Assembly (NCBI GenBank): GCA_017536545.1
Contig: JAFXHF010000015.1
Coordinates: 62,001-126,000 of the forward strand
DNA: 64,000 bases
Direction: 5' to 3'
DNA from: a bacterium
Lineage (GTDB): Bacteria > Cyanobacteriota > Vampirovibrionia > Gastranaerophilales > Gastranaerophilaceae
The position numbers were made by a program, and so were the translations under genes. Positions 17,930-27,218 of this stretch are shown in pieces. Numbering within the stretch: the stretch's first letter is position 1; each line of letters begins with the position of its first letter. Below the pieces are notes generated by a model that had not been told where the DNA came from, made no database searches, and worked only from the letters and a program-made list of their open reading frames with translations.

Positions 17930-17930
17930 T

Positions 17931-18683
17931 TTACACAAGTGATAATGTTAAATTCTTATTTTTAACTTGTCTTAATTTTTCGACTCTTTGTAAAATTTTG
18001 TTTGCATTTTCAGCATCAGGTTGAGCAGATAAAAATTTTCTATAATATCTTTTTGCTTCTGTTTGTTTGCCTAATTTGTCAAAGCATAAGCCAATCTCAG
18101 AATATACATTTGTGTAATTAGGGTTAATTTTTAATACATTTAAGTATAAGCTAAGTGCCTGTTTATATAAGTCCATCTTCATAAATAATGTAGATTTTCT
18201 TAAGTATGCATTGATGTATGAAGGAGAGTTTTCAATTAATTTTTGATAAATCATTAGAGCCATATCTTGCTCATCGCAAAGTTCGTGAGCTCTACCAAGT
18301 TGATAAATTGCTTCAGGATTTTCTGGTTGAATTTCAACAGCACGAATAAAGCATTTGATAGCTTTGCAAGGGACCTCTTCTTTCAAGTGACAAAGTCCTA
18401 ATTCATAGAAAGTTTCAAATTTGTTAGGGTCGAGCATAGCCGCTTTTTCTAAAGATTCAATGGCTTTGCTTGTTTTGTTCATGTTTTTGTAGCAAATACC
18501 AAGCCCGAAGTAAGTTTCGGCATTATTTCTATCAAGCAAAATTGAGTTTAAATAAGTGCTTGCAGCTTCTTTGAATGAATCATTTGCTCTTAAATGGTCG
18601 GCCTTTTCTAGTAAGTTTTCTTGTAATTTCTTACTAAGAACAGGGGTACTCATATAACGGGATTTTGTATTTTCACTACTCAA
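17931..18683 (-). CDS. TPR-repeat protein
   Basis: The 250-residue protein is made of about six tetratricopeptide repeats from residue 22 on, with typical periodicity (AETYFGLGICYKNMNKTSKAIESLEKAAMLDP, described in pieces: AETYFGLG, AIESLEKAAMLDPN, FYELGLCHLKE, AIYQLGRAHEL, YSEIGLCFDKLGKQTEA). There is no signal peptide or transmembrane segment, so it is likely a cytosolic scaffold. The stop lies two bases from the end of the convergent TolC-like gene. Function beyond protein binding cannot be inferred. Confidence 0.88.
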   Translation of the reverse strand: MSSENTKSRYMSTPVLSKKLQENLLEKADHLRANDSFKEAASTYLNSILLDRNNAETYFGLGICYKNMNKTSKAIESLEKAAMLDPNKFETFYELGLCHLKEEVPCKAIKCFIRAVEIQPENPEAIYQLGRAHELCDEQDMALMIYQKLIENSPSYINAYLRKSTLFMKMDLYKQALSLYLNVLKINPNYTNVYSEIGLCFDKLGKQTEAKRYYRKFLSAQPDAENANKILQRVEKLRQVKNKNLTLSLV

Positions 18684-18801
18684 CTCTTTTGTCCTCTTCC
18701 TTAACTATTCTAAAATTTTTTCATGACTGGAAGAACCTCCAAAAGATGTAAACATTAATCAATCAATGGATTTATTATCTTGGTTGTGCTATAAATAAAT
18801 T

Positions 18802-19635
18802 ATGAGAAAGCTGTTAATTTTATTAGGGATAATTGGGGTATTTTCTTGTAATCAGGTTTTAGCAAATGAGCCTGAAGAGGTTCAATTAGGTGAAATTAAG
18901 CAAACTAAAATTGAATTGCCAAAAGTTGATTATAAGGATAAGGAATCTCTTGTAATTAGTGACAAAGAGATTATGGATGAGATTATTAAGCTTCAAAAAG
19001 AAAAAGATTTGGAAGATATCGAACGCCTTTGGAAAGGTACTGTTGAAAATAATCAAGTAATTGGTTTTGCATTGAAAAAATTAGCAACGCCAGAGAGTCA
19101 ACGAAGAATCCATTCGTCCTTAATGGCTAAAACTCTTTCAGCAATTGTTACAGGTGCTGCGTTAGCTCCGTGTTTGATTGGTGCTGACTATATGGTTCAA
19201 TCAGGCTCTTATGCAGCAGGTCGAATTGCTAATAATTTGTTAAATAGAAAAAATGTTCCTCAAGAAATTCCATTAACTGATACAGAGCTTATAGAGTTGG
19301 CTGGATTGGTTGAAAATTTACAAGATAAAATTATAAATGCTTATTATAATTATAAAAGTGCACTTACTCAATTAAAAGAAGTTCGTTCAAGACAGCTTTT
19401 GTATAGTAAAAACTACGTTAAAGCTATGGATGAAGAAGACTTTTTAGAAATTGCAATTTCTTCTGCTCTTTATAAAGATATGGAGATTGAAGAATTTAAA
19501 TATACTCAGTTGGCAAAAAAATATCATCTTGAGCTGCAAAGATTAGCAGGGAAAAAAGTTGTTAATGGCCTGAATTTATATCAGTATAACTATGATACAG
19601 CTTTGATAGGAGGTGTGAATGCTCCTAAAAAATAA
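18802..19635 (+). CDS. Secreted or lipoprotein-like protein, tandem paralogue with 19619 gene
   Basis: Residues 1-22 form a signal peptide (MRKLLILLGIIGVFSCNQVLA); VFSC could act as a lipobox, otherwise cleavage follows VLA. The mature 250 residues are largely helical with ERLWKGTVENNQVIGFALKKLATP (seen in pieces ERLWKGT, IGFALKKLA), a central small-residue hydrophobic stretch near 112-140, and LIELAGLVENLQDKIINAYYNYKSAL. These match LSLLWQGAA, INFALYKLA and IRKVEDLQQKAVDLYYDYMSA in the next gene, so the two are duplicates. The last 17 bases overlap the next gene. An envelope complex is plausible; function unknown. Confidence 0.75.
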   Translation: MRKLLILLGIIGVFSCNQVLANEPEEVQLGEIKQTKIELPKVDYKDKESLVISDKEIMDEIIKLQKEKDLEDIERLWKGTVENNQVIGFALKKLATPESQRRIHSSLMAKTLSAIVTGAALAPCLIGADYMVQSGSYAAGRIANNLLNRKNVPQEIPLTDTELIELAGLVENLQDKIINAYYNYKSALTQLKEVRSRQLLYSKNYVKAMDEEDFLEIAISSALYKDMEIEEFKYTQLAKKYHLELQRLAGKKVVNGLNLYQYNYDTALIGGVNAPKK

Positions 19636-21313
19636 AATGATGCTTTTATCGTTATTATTTGGGCTTTCTGCTCTTCCTGTTATGAGTGCGGAAGTGTTGT
19701 ATGATGTTGAATTTCCAAAATCACCAGCATATAGAGTTGGAATTTCAGAACTTCCAGAAAAACAGTATGTTCAAGCATTACAAGAAAAGGTAAAATCAGA
19801 TAATAAGGTTGATAAGTTGGGGGATACAGAAGATGTAAATTTTGCAGATTTAACTTATGCTGATTTAACAATTAAAAGATTATCCAAAGAGATTGCTCAG
19901 GAACTTGAGTATGAAGAACAAGATATGCTTGCTGATTTATCTTTATTATGGCAAGGTGCTGCGATGCAGAGTGATACAATTAATTTTGCATTGTACAAAT
20001 TAGCAAATCCAGATGCAGATAAACCAGATGAAAAATCTGTGAGAAATGTTTTGAAAACTATCGCAAGTATGTCTACTCTTGTTGGTGCAAGTATGGGTAG
20101 CCCATTAATCGCGGGTTCATCTTTGATTGGGGGCAATATTTTTGGAATTATGTCGCAAGATACAAAAGCTCTTAATTATAAATATACTCGTGTAAATGAT
20201 GCGGATATGATTATCCTTATTCGTAAAGTTGAGGATTTGCAGCAGAAAGCTGTTGATTTATATTACGATTATATGAGTGCAAAAAAACAGTTAGAGTTTG
20301 CAAATGATTTAGTAGAAGATAGACAACGTAAGTTTGAACTTGCTCAGAAAAATAATGCAGCAAGAGAGTTGGTTGTAATTACTGATGCATATTATCGTAC
20401 AGCTTTAGATAAACAAAGAACAGCAAAGTCTGAATTCTTCTCAAAACGGGCAGCTTTAGAACAGTTTGTTGGTCGTGAAACTTTCTTACAATTTGAGGCT
20501 GAACTTGCAGCAAGAGAACGAGGAGAAACAACAAAAACTCTGCCAGAACAAAAAACAGAAGACGAAATTAAAGTTCAAGAAATTGAATATAACAAAACCG
20601 TAGAGGATGTTAAAACTTTTACTGAAGGTGTTGTTCCCAAAAATGTTGAGGAAATTCAAGTAGCAGATCCTGAAGTTAAAGAAGTTGAAGAAGATTCTGT
20701 AGAACAAAAATCTGATGTCAAAAAATTAAAATTCTGGGAAAAGAAAGATAAAACTGATAAAAATAAAGAGAATAAAGTTGATGTAAAACAGGAAGTTTTG
20801 CCGATTGAATTACCTACAACTGAAGAATATCAGAATGCAGTTTATGAATTGGAAAATGAAAATAATAGCACGTATGATTATTCTGATTCTTCACCTAGGT
20901 TGAAGTACTTTGATGATCCTATGTACGAAGGTGTTACAGGTTTGGCTGCAAATACTGAAGAACCAGTTAAAAAATCTTTTCTCCAAAGATTTAAAAAAGA
21001 TAAAGCAAGTAATGATGTGAAACCTGTAAAAGAAAAGAAAGAAAAAGTTAAAAAAGAAAAAGTTGACCCAAAATCAACAAAAAATCTTATCTTTTTGCAT
21101 GGTGAAGATAAACAAACTGCTAAAAATAGACTAAACTTCAATGTGAACGGAAAAGAAATTGAACCAAGTTTTATAGATGAAAAACCAAATAAGAAAAAAG
21201 AGAACGTTGAACAACAAAATAAAAGTGAATTTGAATTCTTACCACTTGATGAAATCAGAACACCAGATTTGACCCGTGAAGGATATTCTATTCATTCTGA
21301 GTATATGTATTAA
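19619..21313 (+). CDS. Secreted protein with long charged tail, paralogue of 18802 gene
   Basis: The ATG at 19619 has a perfect AGGAGG five bases upstream, within the end of the preceding gene, so translation is coupled. Residues 1-24 are a signal peptide ending near MSA. Residues 90-285 are homologous to the upstream gene product (helical, with YYDYMSAKKQL and long coiled coil after it). The C-terminal half (about 290-564) is unusual: Glu/Lys/Val-rich and low complexity, with clusters such as KEKKEKVKKEKVD. The helical part faintly resembles TolC-type coiled coils. Its genomic company (TolC-like protein nearby) suggests an envelope machine, but this is inference. Confidence 0.75.
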   Translation: MLLKNKMMLLSLLFGLSALPVMSAEVLYDVEFPKSPAYRVGISELPEKQYVQALQEKVKSDNKVDKLGDTEDVNFADLTYADLTIKRLSKEIAQELEYEEQDMLADLSLLWQGAAMQSDTINFALYKLANPDADKPDEKSVRNVLKTIASMSTLVGASMGSPLIAGSSLIGGNIFGIMSQDTKALNYKYTRVNDADMIILIRKVEDLQQKAVDLYYDYMSAKKQLEFANDLVEDRQRKFELAQKNNAARELVVITDAYYRTALDKQRTAKSEFFSKRAALEQFVGRETFLQFEAELAARERGETTKTLPEQKTEDEIKVQEIEYNKTVEDVKTFTEGVVPKNVEEIQVADPEVKEVEEDSVEQKSDVKKLKFWEKKDKTDKNKENKVDVKQEVLPIELPTTEEYQNAVYELENENNSTYDYSDSSPRLKYFDDPMYEGVTGLAANTEEPVKKSFLQRFKKDKASNDVKPVKEKKEKVKKEKVDPKSTKNLIFLHGEDKQTAKNRLNFNVNGKEIEPSFIDEKPNKKKENVEQQNKSEFEFLPLDEIRTPDLTREGYSIHSEYMY

Positions 21314-21324
21314 GGAGATTTGTA

Positions 21325-21972
21325 ATGAGATTTATTCCATTTGCTACATATGATGGTCAAAAAAATATGGATATTGACGCAGCTTTGTTAGATGAAGCAA
21401 TTGAAAAAGGCTTAACTGAGCCGATTTTTAGATTATATGCTTGGGAGCCTGCTTGCATATCATTGGGTAGAAATCAAGATGATAGTTTCTTGGATAGAGA
21501 GTTCTTAAAAAAGCATAATATTGATGTTGTAAGACGTTTGACAGGAGGAAGGGCATTACTTCATGATAATGAAATTACGTATAGTTTTATTTGCCCAATT
21601 TCGTATCTTGAACATGGGGAGCATGTGGTTTCTTCATATAAAGAAATTTGCCAAATTCTGATTGATAGATTTAAAAAACTTGGTATTGAATTAGATTTTG
21701 GTGGTAAAAAACCTGTTAATACGGCATTTGATTATTGTATGTTGATTTCAACTGGAGCTGACTTATGCTATAACAATAAAAAGCTTATTGGTTCTGCTCA
21801 ATGTCGTAAAAATGGTTACATATTGCAACATGGTGGTATTTTGTATGATTGTGATACGGCGTTATTAGAGACTATTTTTGGGGAACCTGTTAGTGCAGAT
21901 GAGATTACAACAATCAAAGAAATTAATCCAGATTTGACAAAAGAACAAATAATTGAGATACTAAGTGTGTAG
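21325..21972 (+). CDS. LipM-like octanoyltransferase / lipoate-protein ligase family
   Basis: The 215-residue protein has the BPL/LplA/LipB fold signatures: RRLTGGRALLHDNEITYS (70-87) and KKLIGSAQCRKNGYILQHGG (152-171) with Lys153. Cys138 in FDYCML is at the position of the catalytic cysteine of LipM-type octanoyltransferases, which move octanoate from acyl carrier protein to GcvH or other lipoyl domains. It is shorter than LipM (about 278), lacking C-terminal residues, so a ligase with another substrate is possible. AAGGAGA precedes the ATG, 11 bases after the preceding stop, so it may be in the same transcript. Confidence 0.8.
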   Translation: MRFIPFATYDGQKNMDIDAALLDEAIEKGLTEPIFRLYAWEPACISLGRNQDDSFLDREFLKKHNIDVVRRLTGGRALLHDNEITYSFICPISYLEHGEHVVSSYKEICQILIDRFKKLGIELDFGGKKPVNTAFDYCMLISTGADLCYNNKKLIGSAQCRKNGYILQHGGILYDCDTALLETIFGEPVSADEITTIKEINPDLTKEQIIEILSV

Positions 21973-21994
21973 AAATTTTGGAGTTTGTGAGTTT

Positions 21995-22756
21995 ATGAAG
22001 TTTAAAAAATCAGATGCAATTACACCTTGTCAAACAATGTTAATTTTAGGTGTTGTATTTTTAGCACTTTTGGCAATTTTCGGAGCACCTTTATATAATA
22101 CTTGCAAGCAAAAAATGGCGATTGCAAAATTAAGAACTTTATATTCGCAATTGGTAGATGCAAGTTATAGACATTTTACAAGTTCTATGACAAATATGAA
22201 CGAATTTGATACAACTTTACCAGTTGATAAATTTGCTCAGACTTATTTTACATCTCAACTTCCTGTTGAAGAATATTGTACAGATTCGCAAGATGCTTGT
22301 TGGAACTCAAAACAGTTTGTAGATTTACAGAAAAATGCTATATCTGATAAAATTTCATATAGTGTTATTCTAAAAGGTGGTACAGTTTTAGGATTTACTA
22401 AAAGTAAAGAAAATCAAATAACTTTAATTGCTGATATAGATGGTAAATTAGGTGATAATAAATTAGGTCGAGATATTTTTGTTTTTTATATTTATAATAA
22501 CGACCAACGCCCTAACATTTGTGAAGATACTGAATATGAAAAATATTATATAACAAATGGTCTTCATTTTGGAGGCTTTGACAAATGTGGTATCCCGCAC
22601 GATGTCTATTCTTATTTAGAATTATTTGGTGAAAATCTTGAAGACGGTTGTAATAAAAAGGCTCCTAAAAACCCTATAGGTGTTGGGGTTGGGGCGGCTT
22701 GCTCAGCTTTAATTAAAACTGCCGATTGGACTATTGATAAAATTTATCCTTGGTAG
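21995..22756 (+). CDS. Atypical pseudopilin-like protein without a prepilin leader
   Basis: I start at the ATG at 21995 (MKFKKSDAITPCQTMLIL), although the frame extends to 21965. After a short basic head there is one hydrophobic helix (TMLILGVVFLALLAIFGAP) followed by KMAIAKLRTLYSQLVDASYRHF, the same layout as the pseudopilin at 43356 (FKKTISTLSQAARLSQ). IDGKLGDNKLGRDIFVF resembles the D-x-NG..GPN..G.D.F.F motif of pseudopilins of this lineage. The canonical GFTLAE processing site is missing, so peptidase cleavage is doubtful. Several cysteines in the C-terminal part suggest an exported domain. Probably a minor pilus or secretion component. Confidence 0.68.
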   Translation: MKFKKSDAITPCQTMLILGVVFLALLAIFGAPLYNTCKQKMAIAKLRTLYSQLVDASYRHFTSSMTNMNEFDTTLPVDKFAQTYFTSQLPVEEYCTDSQDACWNSKQFVDLQKNAISDKISYSVILKGGTVLGFTKSKENQITLIADIDGKLGDNKLGRDIFVFYIYNNDQRPNICEDTEYEKYYITNGLHFGGFDKCGIPHDVYSYLELFGENLEDGCNKKAPKNPIGVGVGAACSALIKTADWTIDKIYPW

Positions 22757-22785
22757 TACAATGAGCAAAAAGGGATATATCACTT

Positions 22786-23781
22786 ATGAAATATAAAATT
22801 AAAGCAATGGTAATGGCAGCTGGAATGGGGTCTCGTTTAGAACCGTTAACTTTGATGTTCCCAAAACCTTTAATTCCAGTAATGAATAGACCATTGATGG
22901 ATATTATACTATCTCAATTGCATTCTATTGGTGTTGATGAAGTTATTTCAAATACTTACTATTTAGCTGATCAAATTATTGATAGATATAGTAAAAATGA
23001 TTTAGGAGTAAAATTTAGTTATATCAAAGAAACTGAACTATCAGGTACTGCTGGTGGGGTTAAAAAATGTCAGTTTTTCTTTGATGAAGGTGAAGATTTT
23101 ATTGTAATGTCTGGTGATGTTTTGACAACAGCAGATATTAAAGCAGGTATTGAAGTTCATAAAAAATCAGGAGCGATTGCAACTATTGGTGTAAAACAAG
23201 TTCCTCACGAGTTAGTTTCACATTTTGGAGTTGTGGTTACTGATGAAAATGGCTATATTACTGAGTTCCAAGAAAAACCTCCTGTAGAGGAAGCAAAAAG
23301 TGATTTAATTAATACTGGTATCTATATTTTTAATTATAAAATATTTGATTATATTCCTGAAAATACTTTCTATGATTTTGCGAAAAATGTATTTCCTAAG
23401 TTGTTAGAAGAAGGACAAATAAATACATTTACAGTAGATGCATATTGGAATGATATCGGTACAATTTCTCAATATAAACAGTCAATTCAAGATGTCTTTA
23501 ATGGTATTTGTAAAATTGAGCATGCAAAGATTGTTGACACAAACCTAGGTAGTTATACTGCAGGAAAAACAAAAATCCCATCAACAGTACGTTTCGTAGG
23601 TAATAATGTTGTAGGTAGTAATTGCAAGCTTGGTGAATATATTAAATTGGAAAATTGTGTTGTATTAGATAATTCCGTTATCCATACAGGTTCAGAATTA
23701 TCAAATTGTGTAATTTTACCTTCAAAACACGTACAGAAGTCTTCAGTGAAAGTTTCTGCAAAAGAAATTTTAACAGTTTAG
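22786..23781 (+). CDS. Sugar-1-phosphate nucleotidyltransferase
   Basis: The 331-residue protein has the NTP-transferase signature MAAGMGSRLEPLT (10-22) and FPKPLIPVMNRPL, then SGTAGGVKK, VMSGDVLT (metal-binding Asp) and FQEKPP. The C-terminal part (about 255-325) has left-handed beta-helix-like hexad repeats (VGNNVVGSNCKLGEYIKLENCVVL in pieces). The family makes NDP-sugars from NTP and sugar-1-phosphate, such as GDP-mannose or dTDP/UDP-glucose, for surface glycans; specificity cannot be decided. AAAGGGA lies upstream. It follows the pseudopilin-like gene by 29 bases. Confidence 0.9.
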   Translation: MKYKIKAMVMAAGMGSRLEPLTLMFPKPLIPVMNRPLMDIILSQLHSIGVDEVISNTYYLADQIIDRYSKNDLGVKFSYIKETELSGTAGGVKKCQFFFDEGEDFIVMSGDVLTTADIKAGIEVHKKSGAIATIGVKQVPHELVSHFGVVVTDENGYITEFQEKPPVEEAKSDLINTGIYIFNYKIFDYIPENTFYDFAKNVFPKLLEEGQINTFTVDAYWNDIGTISQYKQSIQDVFNGICKIEHAKIVDTNLGSYTAGKTKIPSTVRFVGNNVVGSNCKLGEYIKLENCVVLDNSVIHTGSELSNCVILPSKHVQKSSVKVSAKEILTV

Positions 23782-24003
23782 TTGACTTGATTTTTTCGTA
23801 TATTGATGATATTCTTGGACTACACAAGAAAAGTTTTTGTGTCAGGACTATGGCACTCTGCCGAGAGCATGGGACTATGGCACTCTGCCGACGAGGATAT
23901 GACTAAATGTCATATCGGAGGAGAGGAAAGGTAGCGCAACCGAATGGAATGAGGTCAAGCTACCGCAAGCAAATCCCAAAACAATTAAATAGAATGCTAT
24001 CGT
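23782..24003 (+). other. Structured non-coding segment with tRNA 5'-end-like repeats
   Basis: No gene is supported here. The 20-base string GGACTATGGCACTCTGCCGA occurs twice at 23845 and 23872 (27-base period); its first ten bases match the 5' end of the tRNA at 24004. Nearby are a perfect hairpin GATATGAC/GTCATATC (23896-23916), GGTAGC/GCTACC (23930-23964) and ACACAA/TTGTGT (23822-23842). The G+C content is above that of the surroundings. It could be decayed tRNA copies or a structured RNA. Confidence 0.5.
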
Positions 24004-24462
<459 letters not shown>

Positions 24463-24463
<1 letters not shown>

Positions 24464-25323
24464 TACTTAACAATACGCTCCATAGCATAATCGTTCATGT
24501 CTTTTACTAGCTCCAAGATGATTTTGCGTGCATCTTCACTTGGATAATCATCTTTTCGCCAGAAGTAATCATCACTTAAGACTTCAACTAATTCATTTTT
24601 TATCTGCTGTTTTTGTTGTTTTGTTCCACGTCTAGATAAATCATCAATACCATACACCAAACTTCTAAAATGGTCGTATAAGTCTGGAAGATATTTTTCA
24701 TATGGAGAATCTCCTAGTCCATCGCTTAAATAGTTAAGGTCAGAGATTCTTCTCAAAAATGGTATCAATTCTTGCAACCTTTCTTCTGGTAATTTAAAGA
24801 AGGCTCCAAGTGGTTCTGTTGCCCCAATATCTTGTTCGTAACGTGCAAATTCTACCACTGCAAGTCTATCTTCAGCACTACGTCCAGCATTTAGTTTTAA
24901 AAGTTTTTGAATAAATTGTCGTGAAATCGGTTCTCCTGCAGCGTTGAACATATCAACTTTAATCCCAGGGCCTGGAATAGCTTCATCCCAAGTCATCGCC
25001 ATTACTTCTTTAATAATGTTTGGTCTTTCTTCTTCGCAAAGTTCTTGTTCTAAAGATTGTAGGATCTTTTTAGATTCAGATGGAGTGAAAAGTTTGTATT
25101 TTCCGTTGCGTATGTTTTGCAAAAGTTCAATACATTCGTTTTCGATTTTTGTTGAGCTTCTTGACCATATCCCGCAGAACGGAACTTGTACCCCTTTTTG
25201 ATTATATATTGATGTTTCGATAGAATTTTCGCAAGATAATGTTTCAGGCTGATTATTAGTGATTTTAGCCTTAAGTTGGGATTGTTTATTTACCTTGTTA
25301 CTTGTAACTTTGTCTAATTGCAT
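24463..25323 (-). CDS. Hypothetical helical protein with VPFCG motif
   Basis: The 286-residue protein begins with a 45-residue Lys/Asn/Gln/Ser-rich disordered segment that ends in GVQVPFCGIWSRSS, resembling the Phe-Gly-type motif of other proteins in this cluster. The rest is mostly helical and charged with no recognisable domain, signal peptide or membrane segment. The stop codon falls inside the last partial copy of the tRNA-derived repeat, so the repeat's edge coincides with the gene's 3' end. It is transcribed in the same direction as the pentein-like gene 84 bases upstream and may share its transcript. Function unknown. Confidence 0.72.
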
Positions 25324-25407
25324 AATTTACCCAAGAAAATTCTACCATTAATTATAAGTTAAAATTCTGATAGTTATTGCTAAATTATTCTTTTTTGTAA
25401 ATCAATG

Positions 25408-26661
25408 TTAAAGGATTTCTGCTGCGGTACAGTGAATACCACCCATAAATTTGAAAAGTCGTTCAGTTAATCTTTCGTCAATAAAATGTATATTTTCTGG
25501 TTTTATGTATGGGCTAACGCTATCAACAAACATTTTCCTTGTACTAAAACCTGTTAATTCTTCAATTTCTGGTGTTATACCTAACTTTTTATCAAGTAGT
25601 GATGCGTTTGTAACATAAACAAGTTCACCATTTTGGTTTCTAGTTACGATTGCGTTGATAAAATTGTTTTCGTATATGTTTTCTAGTTCTACTCCAATAT
25701 TTTGATTTTGAGAAACTTCAAATGTTTTTAACTTGATGTATTGATTTACTTTTTGTTGAATATCAGGTGTATGATTTTGGGCAAGTTCGTTTAAATCTTG
25801 CATATTTTTTGCAAAGTTTTCTAAACGTTCTTGTTCTAATTCTGGGTTTTTAATCCCATCAAGGTAATAATGAGTTCCAGGAATTGGAATTGGGTTAAAT
25901 CCATTATCAGATAAAGTGGTTATTATTTGCATTGTTCTTTCTTGAGGTTTGTATCGTGCAAATTGTTCAGTGATATCCCACTTTGCAATTTCAGTTTCAA
26001 GTTTATCAATAATTTCATCTAACTGAGCTTTTTGTTCTGATGTAATATCGTTTCTTTTTGCATGTTGCCTAAGAATATCTAATCCTCTGTTTAAACCTTC
26101 TTTTGTTTTTATGTAATCTGCAACTAAAACATTACCGTTATCAAGTGGCCTTACGAATAAATCTAAGTGCCAATCAAGGCGAGGAAGTGGGCAGATTTCA
26201 TCAACGCCAAATATCTTCTTGAACAAGTCTTGAGGGTAAATACCAGCTTTATTATCACCAACTAAGAGTTTTTTTACACCATTAACATCACAGATAAAGA
26301 AGTTGCCACCTCTTAAATGGGGTTCAGATTTTATTGTTGGGAGTTTAAGAGCTTTGCTAAGTCCGTCAGCAGATGCTCTGAGTACACGCTTAAGATGTTC
26401 TCGCGTTGAGTCAAATAGTATTGCTCTATTATCCATTACAGTTATGTAATCTTGAGCCCAAATGAATTTGTTTTGAGTTGAAACTTCAGCTAGTTCTTTT
26501 CGTATGGATTTAGATGCAATACTTGGGGTAAATATGTCAACATCCATTGCCCCTGATAGCTTTTGTAAAGCCTCAGCACATCGTTTATCACTAACAAATA
26601 AACCTTTTAGCTTTCTTGCATCATATCCTGTGAAGTTTTGTGTAGTATATTTTATTTCCAT
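25408..26661 (-). CDS. Pentein-fold (agmatine/peptidylarginine deiminase-like) protein with N-terminal NFTG motif
   Basis: The 417-residue protein starts at 26661 (MEIKYTTQNFTGYDAR); AAAGAAAG lies upstream. Spaced residues match guanidino-group-modifying enzymes of the agmatine deiminase/PPAD type: WAQD with Trp68 and Asp71, RGGN (117-120), HLD with His165 and Asp167, NFINAIV with Asn335, and GGIHC with Cys411 near the C-terminus. In that superfamily His, Asp and Cys hydrolyse guanidinium groups (arginine, agmatine, peptidyl-arginine). Overall similarity is low, and a long helical insertion lies between 185 and 320, so the substrate is unknown. There is no signal peptide, unlike secreted PPAD. 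Confidence 0.72.
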   Translation of the reverse strand: MEIKYTTQNFTGYDARKLKGLFVSDKRCAEALQKLSGAMDVDIFTPSIASKSIRKELAEVSTQNKFIWAQDYITVMDNRAILFDSTREHLKRVLRASADGLSKALKLPTIKSEPHLRGGNFFICDVNGVKKLLVGDNKAGIYPQDLFKKIFGVDEICPLPRLDWHLDLFVRPLDNGNVLVADYIKTKEGLNRGLDILRQHAKRNDITSEQKAQLDEIIDKLETEIAKWDITEQFARYKPQERTMQIITTLSDNGFNPIPIPGTHYYLDGIKNPELEQERLENFAKNMQDLNELAQNHTPDIQQKVNQYIKLKTFEVSQNQNIGVELENIYENNFINAIVTRNQNGELVYVTNASLLDKKLGITPEIEELTGFSTRKMFVDSVSPYIKPENIHFIDERLTERLFKFMGGIHCTAAEIL

Positions 26662-26833
26662 GTGATTATCTTTCTTTACGATGTATAATACTTGTGAAAG
26701 CAAAATTTTGCTATTAAATTATTAACTAATGTAAATAACAACCCCACAAATTGTCAAAAATAAATATTTAGAGGTTTTTGACGGAGCATATATTTAGACT
26801 CTAATACAAGTAAACAAAAAAGGAAATTTTATT

Positions 26834-27160
26834 ATGATTAACAATGTTACATTTACCGGTATGCAAAGATTTATGACAGCTGCAGCTCACGAATATTTAC
26901 CAGCAGGCAAAATCTTTAATAAAGCTGAATTAGAAGCTGCAGAAAAGGCAGCAAGAGAAGCCGCAGAAAATATTTCAGAAGAAGCTAAGGCATTAGCAGA
27001 AGCTGCAAAAAAAGCTAAAGAAGTTGAGTTCTTCAACCACAGAGGCAATAACATTATTGATAATTCAGTTGCTCAATTACAAGATGCTGCAGCAGCTGAA
27101 AGTTATGCTAGATCACATGGTATTGAAGTTGCAGAATCTGTGTTAAAAACAAACGCATAA
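26834..27160 (+). CDS. Small Ala-rich coiled-coil protein with N-terminal TFTG motif
   Basis: AAAGGA precedes the ATG. The 108-residue protein opens MINNVTFTGMQRF and then becomes an Ala/Glu/Lys-rich helix (about 33-66, ELEAAEKAAREAAENIS) typical of a coiled coil, with a second helix in the C-terminal third. It has no signal peptide or membrane segment. It is the shortest protein here with the Phe-x-Gly motif and so shows the motif with little else around it. It is divergent from the pentein-like gene and 58 bases before the 5'-nucleotidase-like gene. Function unknown. Confidence 0.75.
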   Translation: MINNVTFTGMQRFMTAAAHEYLPAGKIFNKAELEAAEKAAREAAENISEEAKALAEAAKKAKEVEFFNHRGNNIIDNSVAQLQDAAAAESYARSHGIEVAESVLKTNA

Positions 27161-27218
27161 TTTATGTTAAAATATAAAATGGGGGCTTGAAAAAGTCCTC
27201 ATTTTTAATAGGTGATAA

